Assembly: GCA_963820775.1 (NCBI GenBank) | Contig: CAWGBF010000009.1 | Coordinates: 124,001-188,000, forward strand | From: Roseiarcus sp963820775 | GTDB taxonomy: Bacteria; Pseudomonadota; Alphaproteobacteria; Rhizobiales; Beijerinckiaceae | DNA: 64,000 nucleotides | Reading direction: 5' to 3' | Notes under the pieces: generated by a model | Databases searched by the model: none | What the model saw: the letters and a program-made list of their open reading frames with translations, nothing else | What the model was told of the DNA's origin: nothing | Translations under genes and position numbers: made by a program | Part shown: positions 55,400 through 63,407 of the stretch, in pieces | Numbering within the stretch: position 1 is the stretch's first letter | Layout of the letters: every line of letters starts with the position of its first letter

Positions 55400-55732
55400 A
55401 TGTATATCGCCATGAATTGCTTCAAGGTCATGAAGGGCGCGGAGAGCGCGTTCGAGCACGTGTGGCTCTCGCGCGACACCCATCTCGACCGCGTGCCTGG
55501 GTTTATCGAGTTCCATCTTTTGCGCGGGCCCGAACGCGACGATCACGTGCTCTATTCGTCGCACACAGTCTGGGCGAGCAAAGACGCCTTCACGGCCTGG
55601 ACGCAGTCCGAGCATTTTCGCGCCGCCCACCGTGACGCGGGCGCCAACAAGCCGCTCTATCTCGGCCATCCCGAGTTTGAGGGCTTCGAAGTCCTCCAGA
55701 CGATTAAGAACTCGCGCGACGAGGCCGCTTGA
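55400..55732 (+). CDS. Antibiotic-biosynthesis-monooxygenase (ABM) fold protein, IsdG/HmuQ-like
   Basis: Protein of 110 aa. It has Asn6 near the N-terminus (MYIAMNCFKV), then PGFIEFHLLRGPERDDHVLY and SSHTVWASKDAFTAW followed by FRAAHRDAG. The Asn-Trp-His trio is that of IsdG-type heme-degrading monooxygenases such as rhizobial HmuQ. It could also be a general ABM protein. It sits between soxB and soxD, which is unusual because sox operons are normally contiguous. GAAAGGAA precedes the ATG. Confidence 0.72.
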   Translation: MYIAMNCFKVMKGAESAFEHVWLSRDTHLDRVPGFIEFHLLRGPERDDHVLYSSHTVWASKDAFTAWTQSEHFRAAHRDAGANKPLYLGHPEFEGFEVLQTIKNSRDEAA

Positions 55733-55741
55733 ACGCCGCCC

Positions 55742-56005
55742 ATGCAAATCTTCCCCTGCCCATTCTGCGGGCCGCGCGACGAAACCGAATTCCACTATGT
55801 CGGCGAACCGAAGGCGCGGCCGGAGCCGGCAGGCTCGGTCAGCGACGCCGCATGGGCGAGCTACCTCTGGTTCAATGTCAACCCGAAAGGCGAGGCGCGC
55901 GAGATCTGGCTGCATCTGACCTGCATGGAAATGTTCGCGATGACGCGCGACACGGCGACCAACGCCGTCGTCGCGAGTGAAGCTCTGGCGAGGCCTGCGT
56001 CTTGA
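55742..56005 (+). CDS. soxD: Sarcosine oxidase delta subunit
   Basis: Zinc-binding subunit of 87 aa. It begins MQIFPCPFCGPRDETEFHY, with the CPFC pair, and later HLTCMEMFAMTRDT supplies His and Cys ligands. ASYLWFNVNPKGEAREIWLH is the family core. The start overlaps no gene but the end overlaps the soxA start (ATGA at 56002-56005). Confidence 0.92.
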   Translation: MQIFPCPFCGPRDETEFHYVGEPKARPEPAGSVSDAAWASYLWFNVNPKGEAREIWLHLTCMEMFAMTRDTATNAVVASEALARPAS

Positions 56006-58845
56006 GCGCCCGCCTGCCGGCTGGCGGCCAGGTCGATCGCGGGCGTCCCCTCGCCTTCACCTTCGACGGCGCTCCTCATGCCGGCTTCGCCGGCGACAGC
56101 ATCGCCTCGGCTTTGTTGGCGAACGGCGTGCGCGTCGTCGGGCGCAGTTTCAAGTATCACCGGCCGCGCGGCGTGTGGGGCGCCTGGACCGAGGAGCCGA
56201 ACGCGATCGTCGACGTGACTCGCGACGGCAAGACGACGCCGAACTTACGCGCAACCATCGAGGCGCTTGAAAACGATATGGCCGTTCGCTCGGTCAATGC
56301 GGCGCCGACGGCGGCCGCCGATCGCGCCGCTCTCGTCGACCGGCTCGCGCCGCTTCTGCCTGCGGGCTTCTATTACAAGACTTTCTTATGGCCCCGCTGG
56401 GAGACCTTCGAGGGCCCGATCCGCGCCATGGCTGGCCTTGGCCGAGTCGATCCGAACAATCGCCCGGCAGCCGACAATCCGCAGGTCAACGCGCGCTGCG
56501 ATCTGCTTGTCGTCGGCGCAGGTCCCGCGGGTCTCGCCGCGGCGGGCGCCGCCGCTCGGGCGGGGCGCGTCGTGTTCCTCCTCGACGATCATGCCGAGAT
56601 CGGTGGCCAGCTCGTCCATCGCGGCGGCGCGATCGAAGGCGGCGATTGGCGCGACTGGGCTCTCTGCGTCGCGCGCGCCGTCGAGGCCGCCGGCGGGCGA
56701 ATCCTCACCCGAACGACGGCTTACGGCGTCTACGAGAGCAATCTCGTCTGCGCCTGGGAGCGTCGCGCGCGAGCGCCCGATGCGCTCTGGCGCATCCGGC
56801 CACAAAGAATCGTAGTCGCGGCCGGCGCGATCGAGCGGCCGCTCATCCTTCCCTACAACGACCGGCCCGGCGTGATGTCCGCCGACGCGGCGTTCGTTTA
56901 TCTCAGGCGCTTCGGCGTGTTGGTCGGCAAGCGGGTCGTCGTCGCGACCAACAATGACAGCGCTTATCCCGTCGCCGAGGCTCTGGCCGGGGCCGGCGCC
57001 GAGGTCGAGATTGTCGACACGCGCGCCGCTGGGCCCGCGTCCCCGCTGTCGGTCACGCACGGCGCCGCAATCGAGGGCGTCATCGGATCCCAGGGCGTCG
57101 AAGCCGTGCGCTTCGGCGGACAGGCCCGCGACTGCGACGCTCTGCTTCTGTCCGGCGGATGGTCGCCGACCGTGCATCTTTACGCCCAGGCCCGCGGACG
57201 GCTGCGCTACGACGAGACGCTGGCTGCGCTCATTCCCATCGGCGGGATTGAAAACCTCACCGTCGCCGGCGCCGCCAACGGCGCCTTCACCCTCGCCGAG
57301 GCCCTGCGCGAGGGCCATGAGGCCGGCGGCGGCGAGGGCGCGGCGCCGAATGCGCCCGCAGGTCGCTACAGCATCGAAGCCTCCTGGCCCAAGACCGATG
57401 ACGGGGGCCGGCGCTGGATCGACTTCCAGAACGATGTGACGCTGAAGGACGTCGCCCTCGCCGGCCGCGAGGGCTACGTCTCCGTCGAGCACCTCAAGCG
57501 CTACACCACCCTCGGGATGGCGACCGATCAGGGCAAGACCGCCAATGTCAACGGCATCGCCGCGATGGCGGCGCTGACCGGCCGGACGATCGACGAGACG
57601 GGAACGACCACCTATCGCCCGCCATTCGCGCCAACGCCGATGGGCGTCATCGCGGGCAGGCGGCGGGGCGCGCTCCTCAATCCGTTGCGGCGTCTGCCGC
57701 TTGAGGCCGAGCATCGGGCCGAGGGCGCGCAGATGCGCGAATATGGCGGCTGGCTGAGGCCAGCGTGGTACGGGCCGGATGAGCCGGAGCGCGCCATCCA
57801 GCGCGAGGCCGCACGGGCGCGCGACGCGGTCGCGCTGTTCGACGGCTCATCGCTGGGCAAGATCGAGATCATCGGCCCCGACGCGGCCGCGCTTGCCGAC
57901 TTCCATAGTTACAACCGCCTCTCGACGCTTAAGGTTGGCAAGATCCGCTACGGCTTTGTCTTGCAGGAATCGGGCGTCGTGTTCGACGACGGGGTGACGC
58001 TGCGCGTCGGTGAAGATCGCTTTCTCGTCTCCTGCTCATCCGGACACACCGACGCCGTGCGCGTGCGCCTCGAACTTTGGCGGCAGGATCGGTTCGATCC
58101 CGCCCGTGTCGCCATTCACGACACGACCGCACAATGGGCGACGCTTACCGTCACCGGGCCGCGCTCGCGCGATCTTCTCAAGGCTTGTGCGCTCGACATC
58201 GCGCTCGACGACCAGAGCCTGCCGCACATGGCGTTCGTGATCGGAACGTTCGAAGGCGCCCCGCTCCGCGTAGCGCGCGTGAGCTTCACCGGCGACCGCT
58301 CCTACGAACTTTCGGTTCCGGCGCGCCGCGCTGCGTCCTTGCGTGCGCGCCTGGCGGAGAAGCTGCCACCCTTCGGCGGCGGGCTTCTCGAACTCGAGGC
58401 GCTGATGATCCTGCGCGCCGAGAAAGGTTTCGTTGTCGTCGGCAAGGACACCGACGGGACGACCATGCCCCACGATCTTGGCGTCAACGGCCCGCGCAAT
58501 TCAAGGGAGGATGAGTATATCGGCAAGCGCTCTCTCTTCATGCCGGTCGCCAACGACCCGCGCCGCAAGCAATTGGTGGGCCTGAGCGTCGCGCCGGGAG
58601 AGGCGTCGCTGCCGACCGGCGCGCATGTCAGGGCGGGCGCCGGCAGGGCGCGACGGTCGCAGGGCTACGTCACTTCGAGCTACATAAGCCCCACCCTCGG
58701 CCGGCCGGTCGCGCTCGGCTTGGTCGAAGCGGGACTGTCCCGGATGGGCGAAATGGTCAGCGTCTATCATCTCGGCGCCGAGCGGCGCGCGGCGATCACG
58801 AACCCCGTCGGACTCGATCCGGAAGAAAAGCTGCTCCATGCGTGA
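56002..58845 (+). CDS. soxA: Sarcosine oxidase alpha subunit
   Basis: Largest subunit, 947 aa. The N-terminal 2Fe-2S-like (Fer2_3) region (LPAGGQVDRGRPLAFTFDG, FKYHRPRGVWGAW), an NAD-binding Rossmann domain (LLVVGAGPAGLAAAGAAARA near 170), and a C-terminal GcvT/tetrahydrofolate domain (SFTGDRSYELSVPARRA, LRAEKGFVVVGKDTDGTTMP) follow in the usual order. The complex makes 5,10-methylene-tetrahydrofolate from the formaldehyde. It overlaps soxD and soxG, so the four genes form one operon. Confidence 0.93.
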   Translation: MSARLPAGGQVDRGRPLAFTFDGAPHAGFAGDSIASALLANGVRVVGRSFKYHRPRGVWGAWTEEPNAIVDVTRDGKTTPNLRATIEALENDMAVRSVNAAPTAAADRAALVDRLAPLLPAGFYYKTFLWPRWETFEGPIRAMAGLGRVDPNNRPAADNPQVNARCDLLVVGAGPAGLAAAGAAARAGRVVFLLDDHAEIGGQLVHRGGAIEGGDWRDWALCVARAVEAAGGRILTRTTAYGVYESNLVCAWERRARAPDALWRIRPQRIVVAAGAIERPLILPYNDRPGVMSADAAFVYLRRFGVLVGKRVVVATNNDSAYPVAEALAGAGAEVEIVDTRAAGPASPLSVTHGAAIEGVIGSQGVEAVRFGGQARDCDALLLSGGWSPTVHLYAQARGRLRYDETLAALIPIGGIENLTVAGAANGAFTLAEALREGHEAGGGEGAAPNAPAGRYSIEASWPKTDDGGRRWIDFQNDVTLKDVALAGREGYVSVEHLKRYTTLGMATDQGKTANVNGIAAMAALTGRTIDETGTTTYRPPFAPTPMGVIAGRRRGALLNPLRRLPLEAEHRAEGAQMREYGGWLRPAWYGPDEPERAIQREAARARDAVALFDGSSLGKIEIIGPDAAALADFHSYNRLSTLKVGKIRYGFVLQESGVVFDDGVTLRVGEDRFLVSCSSGHTDAVRVRLELWRQDRFDPARVAIHDTTAQWATLTVTGPRSRDLLKACALDIALDDQSLPHMAFVIGTFEGAPLRVARVSFTGDRSYELSVPARRAASLRARLAEKLPPFGGGLLELEALMILRAEKGFVVVGKDTDGTTMPHDLGVNGPRNSREDEYIGKRSLFMPVANDPRRKQLVGLSVAPGEASLPTGAHVRAGAGRARRSQGYVTSSYISPTLGRPVALGLVEAGLSRMGEMVSVYHLGAERRAAITNPVGLDPEEKLLHA

Positions 58846-59338
58846 GATGCAATGGGCTCCGGCGCGAGGCGGCGCCGGGCTTCTCATCGACCGGCGACAG
58901 CGCACGGCGCGCAGGCTCGGCGGTCTCGGGCAGACCCTGATTTCGGGCGATCTCGACGCGGCCATCGCGGAGCTTGCGCCGGGCGCGCCGACGCTTGGCC
59001 TCTATGCGCTCGCGCCCGAGGGCCCGCATGCGCTCCGCATCGGCCGGACGAGCGCGCTGTTGGTCACGCCCGCGCCGCTCGGGGCCGCCGATGGATGTCG
59101 CGATGGTTGGTGCGCGACCAGCGTCGACGACGGCTGGGCTGCGATCGAGGTTTCGGGCGAGGACGCGAGCCAAGCGCTCATGCAGGCGACCTCGGCCGAT
59201 CTCGTGTCGGGTTCGCCCTCGGCCGCCGCCATGATCTTCGGCCTGCGTGGCTTGCTGGCGCGGACGCCCTCCGGCTTCCGCGTCCACATCGAGTCGCCGT
59301 GGCTCGAGACGCTGCTTGCCTGGCTCGACGGGGTGTGA
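58838..59338 (+). CDS. soxG: Sarcosine oxidase gamma subunit
   Basis: Small subunit of 166 aa. It starts MREMQWAPARGGAGLLIDRR and carries WAAIEVSGEDASQALMQATS plus RVHIESPWLETLLAWLDG, the SoxG pattern related to the GcvT fold. The start overlaps soxA by eight bases. It completes soxBDAG; the glyA, folD and purU genes that often accompany the set are absent here. Confidence 0.87.
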   Translation: MREMQWAPARGGAGLLIDRRQRTARRLGGLGQTLISGDLDAAIAELAPGAPTLGLYALAPEGPHALRIGRTSALLVTPAPLGAADGCRDGWCATSVDDGWAAIEVSGEDASQALMQATSADLVSGSPSAAAMIFGLRGLLARTPSGFRVHIESPWLETLLAWLDGV

Positions 59339-59356
59339 GGCCCGGTCGTTTCGGCT

Positions 59357-59418
59357 TGTCATTCCCGATGACTGCGTCGCGGCCGATAACGCTGAATTCC
59401 CGCTTGCACGGAATGACA
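59357..59418. repeat. Short inverted repeat after the sox operon
   Basis: TGTCATTCC (59357-59365) and GGAATGACA (59410-59418) are perfect nine-base inverted arms with a 44-base centre. GTCATTCC...GGAATGAC pairs are typical ends of small palindromic elements in alphaproteobacteria. It may serve as the sox operon terminator. Confidence 0.5.
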
Positions 59419-59512
59419 CGCAAGTGGACGCAGACGGCAGCTTCGGCTATCGAGCCAGCGTTTCAATGCCAGGTAGGGGCCTGGCGAACCCGAGTTCCCA
59501 CGAGGGTGACCA

Positions 59513-60345
59513 ATGTTCTATGACGCGGAATCAAATTTTCCCATCACCGTCGTCTTCATACTAAGCGGGTCGCGCTCGGGCTCGAACTGGTTGAATCTCG
59601 TACTCGGTTCCTGTTCGTGGGCATTGAATCTTGGCGAATATTATCGACCGTGGAAATGGCCTGAGCAGGGTCATTGCCGCTTGTGCGAGGCCGATGGGCT
59701 GCCAGAGTGCCCGCTCCTGCACGGCATCGAGCAGGTAGACCAACGTAACGCTTTTCATTTTGCTGCGTCTCGTAGCAAGAAGCGGGTGCTTATAGACTGC
59801 TCAAAGCAATTCGATTGGTGCGAATATTTTCTAGCCGATAAGGAATCAACGCCCGCCTCATTCACCTTGTTAGGCATCCGGGTGGTTACGTAGAGTCCGA
59901 ATCGCGTCGTTTCACGCATCTGACTTACGGTGAGATTCTGGATCGATGGGAGGCGGTGAACAAGAGCATTTCCGAATTCACCTCACGAAATCCGGCGATA
60001 TCGACGCTCGCCTGTTACGATGATCTTGCCAACAATCCCGAAAACGAATTTCCAGAGCTCTGCCGCTTCATCGGTGGATCATGGGAACCCGATGCGCTCA
60101 GCTATTGGAAGGTTCCGCATCATGGGCTCGGTGCGAATGGAGCCGCTTCGGTTTATCTGAGAGGTCGGAAAGCGGCCAGCTTCGTTACCGGAGACAATTC
60201 CTATTACGAAAGCATCCCGAAAAGTTCAGTCGCCGCCGACACCCGCTTCCGGGAGCGGCTTCCCGAAGACGTTCGTCGCGAAGCGGTCACGAGACCTTAC
60301 GCACAAGAACTGATGTCGAGTTTAGGCGTTCAGTGGCTGCCGTAG
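59513..60345 (+). pseudogene. Sulfotransferase family protein, interrupted by a missing base near 59842
   Basis: PAPS-dependent sulfotransferase of about 277 aa after correction. The 5'-phosphosulfate loop is in VFILSGSRSGSNWLNLVLGS (residues 13-32). The 3'-phosphate region is in the second frame: INARLIHLVRHPGGYVESES. The first frame otherwise ends in LADKESTPASFTLLG. Adding one A near 59842-59845 joins both parts. GAGGGTG precedes the ATG at 59513. A partial CPLLHGIE region with cysteines (CRLCEADGLPEC) is unusual for the family. Its acceptor is unknown. The end overlaps a convergent gene by 59 bases. Confidence 0.75.
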
Positions 60346-60667
60346 GAGCTGACGCCACGGGATGGGCCGGCGCGCCGCGCGCCGATGAAGGCGGCGAAAA
60401 CGAAAAACCGCCGTCTCTCGCGCCCGTGATCATCCTCAACCAGGGCGCCGAATGAACAGCGCTCATTATGAGATACATCGGCGCCATTCCGCTCATCAGC
60501 GACCCAAAGGGCGTCGCTGAGCAGAGCGGCTCCATGCCGCCGCCAAGGCAAAAGGTCATAAGCGCCATCATCGCGAACGCCGGCGCGGCCGCGAGGCCGA
60601 GCCAGTCCGCCGCGACGCGGGCGATCGCCACGCCATGGCTCCCGCCATCGATCAAGATCGCGCTCAT
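60287..60667 (-). CDS. Small membrane protein linked to DUF899 genes
   Basis: Protein of 126 aa. The first 80 residues have two or three hydrophobic segments (AADWLGLAAAPAFAMMALMT and SLMSGMAPMYLIMSAVHSAP) with no recognised domain. The last 45 residues are charged and low in complexity, and they overlap the end of the sulfotransferase on the other strand, so the true stop may differ. The ATG overlaps the DUF899 stop (ATGA). Related small membrane proteins downstream of DUF899 are known to me only as conserved hypothetical proteins. Confidence 0.6.
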   Translation of the reverse strand: MSAILIDGGSHGVAIARVAADWLGLAAAPAFAMMALMTFCLGGGMEPLCSATPFGSLMSGMAPMYLIMSAVHSAPWLRMITGARDGGFSFSPPSSARGAPAHPVASAPTAATERLNSTSVLVRKVS

Positions 60668-61413
60668 CGCTGCGCGCCGGCCTCGGCGTTGCGGAAGGCG
60701 GCCTCTCCGGCGGACGACACCCTGACCCATTGCGGGTCGACCGCCTTTTCGGCCTCGTAATTGTCGTGCCAGTTCCACCACTTGTAGGGCGGCGTCTGGG
60801 GGTAGCCGTCGGGCAAATCCTCCCACAACTCCTGGCGCCCGAGCGGCGTCGCATCGAGGTAATTCCACACTGTGCCCATCGCTTCGTCGCCGCGGCTGTT
60901 GATGAAATAGGTGCGGTAGATCTGATCGCCGTCGCAGAAGAAGACGTTGTGCCCGTGCCACTCGTCCACCCCGAAGTCGGCGTCGAAGCTATCGGTGATG
61001 GTGTACCAGGGCATCCGCCAGCCCGTCCGCGCTTTGAGGCGCGCGATGTCCGCCTGCGGCGCACGTGAGGCGTAAGCCAAAGTCGTGTCGCGGGCGTTCA
61101 GGTGGGCAAGATGCGAGACCTGATCGGCGCCCAAAGAGCAGCCGCGGCAGGCGTGGTCGGGCCAGCCGAACACTCCCGGCTCGAAGAACGCGCGATAGAC
61201 GATCAGCTGACGACGGCCCTCGAACAGGTCGATGAGGCTCGCCTTGCCGTTGGGCCCGATGAACTCATAGGCCTTCTCGACCGCCATCCACGGCATCCGC
61301 CGGCGTTCGGCGGCCAGCGCGTCATGGGCGCGCATCACGGACTTCTCCTTCACGAGGAGCTGCTCGCGTGCAGCGTCCCAGTCCTGTTGCGATACGATTG
61401 GGGGAATGTGCAT
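60664..61413 (-). CDS. DUF899 thioredoxin-like protein, copy a
   Basis: Protein of 249 aa. It has a thioredoxin-like fold with the CRGCS pair (WPDHACRGCSLGADQVSHLA, near residue 88), the start LVKEKSVMRAHDALAAERRR and the core EFIGPNGKASLIDLFEGRR. Its neighbour is a second DUF899 protein; the two share the ordered motifs but are clearly diverged. Function unknown; the name thioredoxin-like rests on the cysteine pair. It lies three bases after copy b. Confidence 0.83.
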   Translation of the reverse strand: MHIPPIVSQQDWDAAREQLLVKEKSVMRAHDALAAERRRMPWMAVEKAYEFIGPNGKASLIDLFEGRRQLIVYRAFFEPGVFGWPDHACRGCSLGADQVSHLAHLNARDTTLAYASRAPQADIARLKARTGWRMPWYTITDSFDADFGVDEWHGHNVFFCDGDQIYRTYFINSRGDEAMGTVWNYLDATPLGRQELWEDLPDGYPQTPPYKWWNWHDNYEAEKAVDPQWVRVSSAGEAAFRNAEAGAQR

Positions 61414-61416
61414 GGC

Positions 61417-62208
61417 TCAACCTCCGGCTTGCTGAATGGATTGATGTGAAGGGGCGCCGTACTCGTCGCGGCGGCGCCACCAGACGCCCGCTTCGTTGCG
61501 TCCCTTGGGCGCGCGGTCGAGCCATTGATAGGCGCCCCAGAGCCCGTCCAGCCCACGCGCATAAGTGGAATAGGCGTGATAGAGGGCGCCATCCTCGATC
61601 GCGAAGGCGCTCATGCCCGGACGATCGCGCATGAAGGTTCGCCCGTCGGTTCCGCATGATTCCGCGAACCGGGCGACGCCCTCGGGAACCTGCGCCGCTG
61701 TCAGGGGGTGATCGCCACGCCGATAATTGTACTCGACGCCGCCTTTGCTCTGCTGCTCCTCGGTGATCGAGACGTTGAAATCGAAGTTGAAATCGTCGCC
61801 GCACGAGGAGGCCCAGGGGAACGTCCACCCCATTCGCCGCTTGTAGGCTTGCAGTTTCGCCAGCGGCGCGCGCGACACAGCCCAAAGCGCGACGTCGTGA
61901 TTGGCCAGATGCACGGCGAAGCCGTTGAACCCGTCGGCGATCATCGAGCAGGACGGACAGCCTGCCTTGTAATCGGGCCCGAACATGAAATGGTAGACGA
62001 GGAGCTGCGAGCGCCCGCCGAAAAGGTCGTCGAGTGTCGCCGCCCCGTCGTCGGTGTCGAACCGGTAGGTCTTGTCGACCTTAACCCGCGGCAGTTCCTG
62101 GCGCCGCCGCGCCACTTCGTCGCTGAGCCGCGTCAGCTCTTTTTCTTTTTCTAGCAGCGCGAGCCGGGCGCTCAGCCATTCATCGCGTGAAACGATTGGA
62201 TTGTGCAT
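61417..62208 (-). CDS. DUF899 thioredoxin-like protein, copy b
   Basis: Protein of 263 aa with the same layout: LLEKEKELTRLSDEVARRRQ, YRFDTDDGAATLDDLFGGRS, then the cysteine pair in YKAGCPSCSMIADGFNGFAV. DUF899 members of this type are often found behind ArsR and AHSA1 genes, as here. It is 28 bases after AHSA1. A redox role is possible but not shown. Confidence 0.85.
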   Translation of the reverse strand: MHNPIVSRDEWLSARLALLEKEKELTRLSDEVARRRQELPRVKVDKTYRFDTDDGAATLDDLFGGRSQLLVYHFMFGPDYKAGCPSCSMIADGFNGFAVHLANHDVALWAVSRAPLAKLQAYKRRMGWTFPWASSCGDDFNFDFNVSITEEQQSKGGVEYNYRRGDHPLTAAQVPEGVARFAESCGTDGRTFMRDRPGMSAFAIEDGALYHAYSTYARGLDGLWGAYQWLDRAPKGRNEAGVWWRRRDEYGAPSHQSIQQAGG

Positions 62209-62236
62209 GGTTGTCCTCGTGCTTGCTTGAGGTTGG

Positions 62237-62773
62237 TCACGTCGGGATGCGCCGGTCGTATTCGGCCCTGAGGCGGCTGAACTGGTCCCAGAAGGGTTCC
62301 GACGTCTCGCCGCTCAGACGGGCGGCCAGCATGTCGAGATGCGCGTGCCAGCCGGTGCTGACGCCGACCATCATGCCGCGGGTGGGCAGGCGGCGGTGGA
62401 CCACGGTGAGCAGCACCTTCTCGCCCCTCGGTTCGAGCTCGAACGAAACGTCGCTGTCGTCCTTTCCCCAGGTGAAGACGAGTTTTCGCGGCGGATCGAG
62501 CTCAATGATCCGGCTCTCCATCCGGTGCTCCTCGCCGAAGCCCTCGGGACGCTTGCCCGGCGGGTCGGTGAGCTCGCCGTTGCGCCAGATAAGCTCGAAC
62601 GCCGCGCCTACCTTCATCTCCATCTGACCGCTCGCCAGCCATTTGCGGCGCAGATCGCTCTCGGTGAGATAGGCCCAGACTCGCTCGATCGGGCCGGGCA
62701 ACATGCGCTGGATCGTCAGCGTGGCCGGCTCCGACAGCGCGCCATAGGCGTCGACTTTCGCCAGGTCGTTCAT
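62237..62773 (-). CDS. AHSA1/SRPBCC domain protein
   Basis: Protein of 178 aa with the START-like fold of the AHSA1 family. Seen are LTIQRMLPGPIERVWAYLTE, LRRKWLASGQMEMKVGAAFE and the end MLAARLSGETSEPFWDQFSR. These proteins bind small hydrophobic ligands or act with Hsp90; the ligand here is unknown. The start overlaps the arsR stop by four bases, a very common arrangement. Confidence 0.88.
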   Translation of the reverse strand: MNDLAKVDAYGALSEPATLTIQRMLPGPIERVWAYLTESDLRRKWLASGQMEMKVGAAFELIWRNGELTDPPGKRPEGFGEEHRMESRIIELDPPRKLVFTWGKDDSDVSFELEPRGEKVLLTVVHRRLPTRGMMVGVSTGWHAHLDMLAARLSGETSEPFWDQFSRLRAEYDRRIPT

Positions 62774-63150
62774 TGCTCGTCTCCTTGTTTGGGGGTCGGT
62801 TTACGGGTCGCGGATTTTTGTTCGTCCTCCTCGCGGAGGAGCCGGTCGAGCACGTCCAGTCGGGCGGTCCAGAAGCGCTCGTAGAAGCTCAACCATTCGT
62901 GGGCGCTCTCGAGGGGCGCCGGATCGAGGCTGCACAGATGGGCGCGCCCACGCACCTCGCGCTGGATCAGCCCGGCGCTTTCCAAGACCTTGATGTGCTT
63001 CGAAGCCGCGGCGAGGGACATGGCGAACGGTTCCGCCAGCTGGCCGACGGTTCGCTCACCGGAGGCGAGTTCGAGAAGCATGCGCCGGCGCGTGGCGTCG
63101 CTGAGCGCGTGAAACACCGGACCGAGCTGAGGGCACTCTAATTCAACCAT
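62770..63150 (-). CDS. ArsR family transcriptional regulator
   Basis: Winged-helix repressor of 126 aa. It starts MVELECPQLGPVFHALSDAT with the helix-turn-helix TVGQLAEPFAMSLAAASKHI, typical of ArsR partners of AHSA1 genes. The metal-binding ELCVCDL motif is missing, so a non-metal signal is likely. Its promoter region carries two inverted repeats of the same sequence, one of which covers its own start codon, so autoregulation is strongly indicated. First gene of the five-gene operon ending at 60287. Confidence 0.9.
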   Translation of the reverse strand: MVELECPQLGPVFHALSDATRRRMLLELASGERTVGQLAEPFAMSLAAASKHIKVLESAGLIQREVRGRAHLCSLDPAPLESAHEWLSFYERFWTARLDVLDRLLREEDEQKSATRKPTPKQGDEQ

Positions 63151-63200
63151 AGGGTTGAATGTACGCCGCCGTTTTTAGAAAGTCAACCGGTTGGTTGAAT
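63141..63200 (-). promoter_or_regulatory. arsR promoter with two operators
   Basis: Minus-strand hexamers TTGACT (63181-63186) and TACATT (63158-63163) with a 17-base spacer form a sigma-70-type promoter. Operator 1 is ATTCAACC-N4-GGTTGAAT at 63141-63160; operator 2 is TCAACC-N4-GGTTGA at 63183-63198 and overlaps the -35. Their centres are exactly 40 bases apart, about four helical turns. Only seven bases separate the -10 from the ATG at 63150, so the transcript is probably leaderless. Confidence 0.75.
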
Positions 63201-63407
63201 GAGCGATGGAGATAGGTACGCGGGCCGCGCCTTGAGACATGAAGGTGCGCATATCCCATCGCCAATCGCGCGCACATGGCGCTTCAAAACTCCGTGAGCC
63301 TGCGCCGGCGAGGGGTCCCGCGCCTTGACTTATGTCTTCCCCGCGGCATCATCACGGCGGAAATTGGTCGGGCGGCGAGCAAAGGACCGACCGGGGGAGG
63401 CGTCCAG

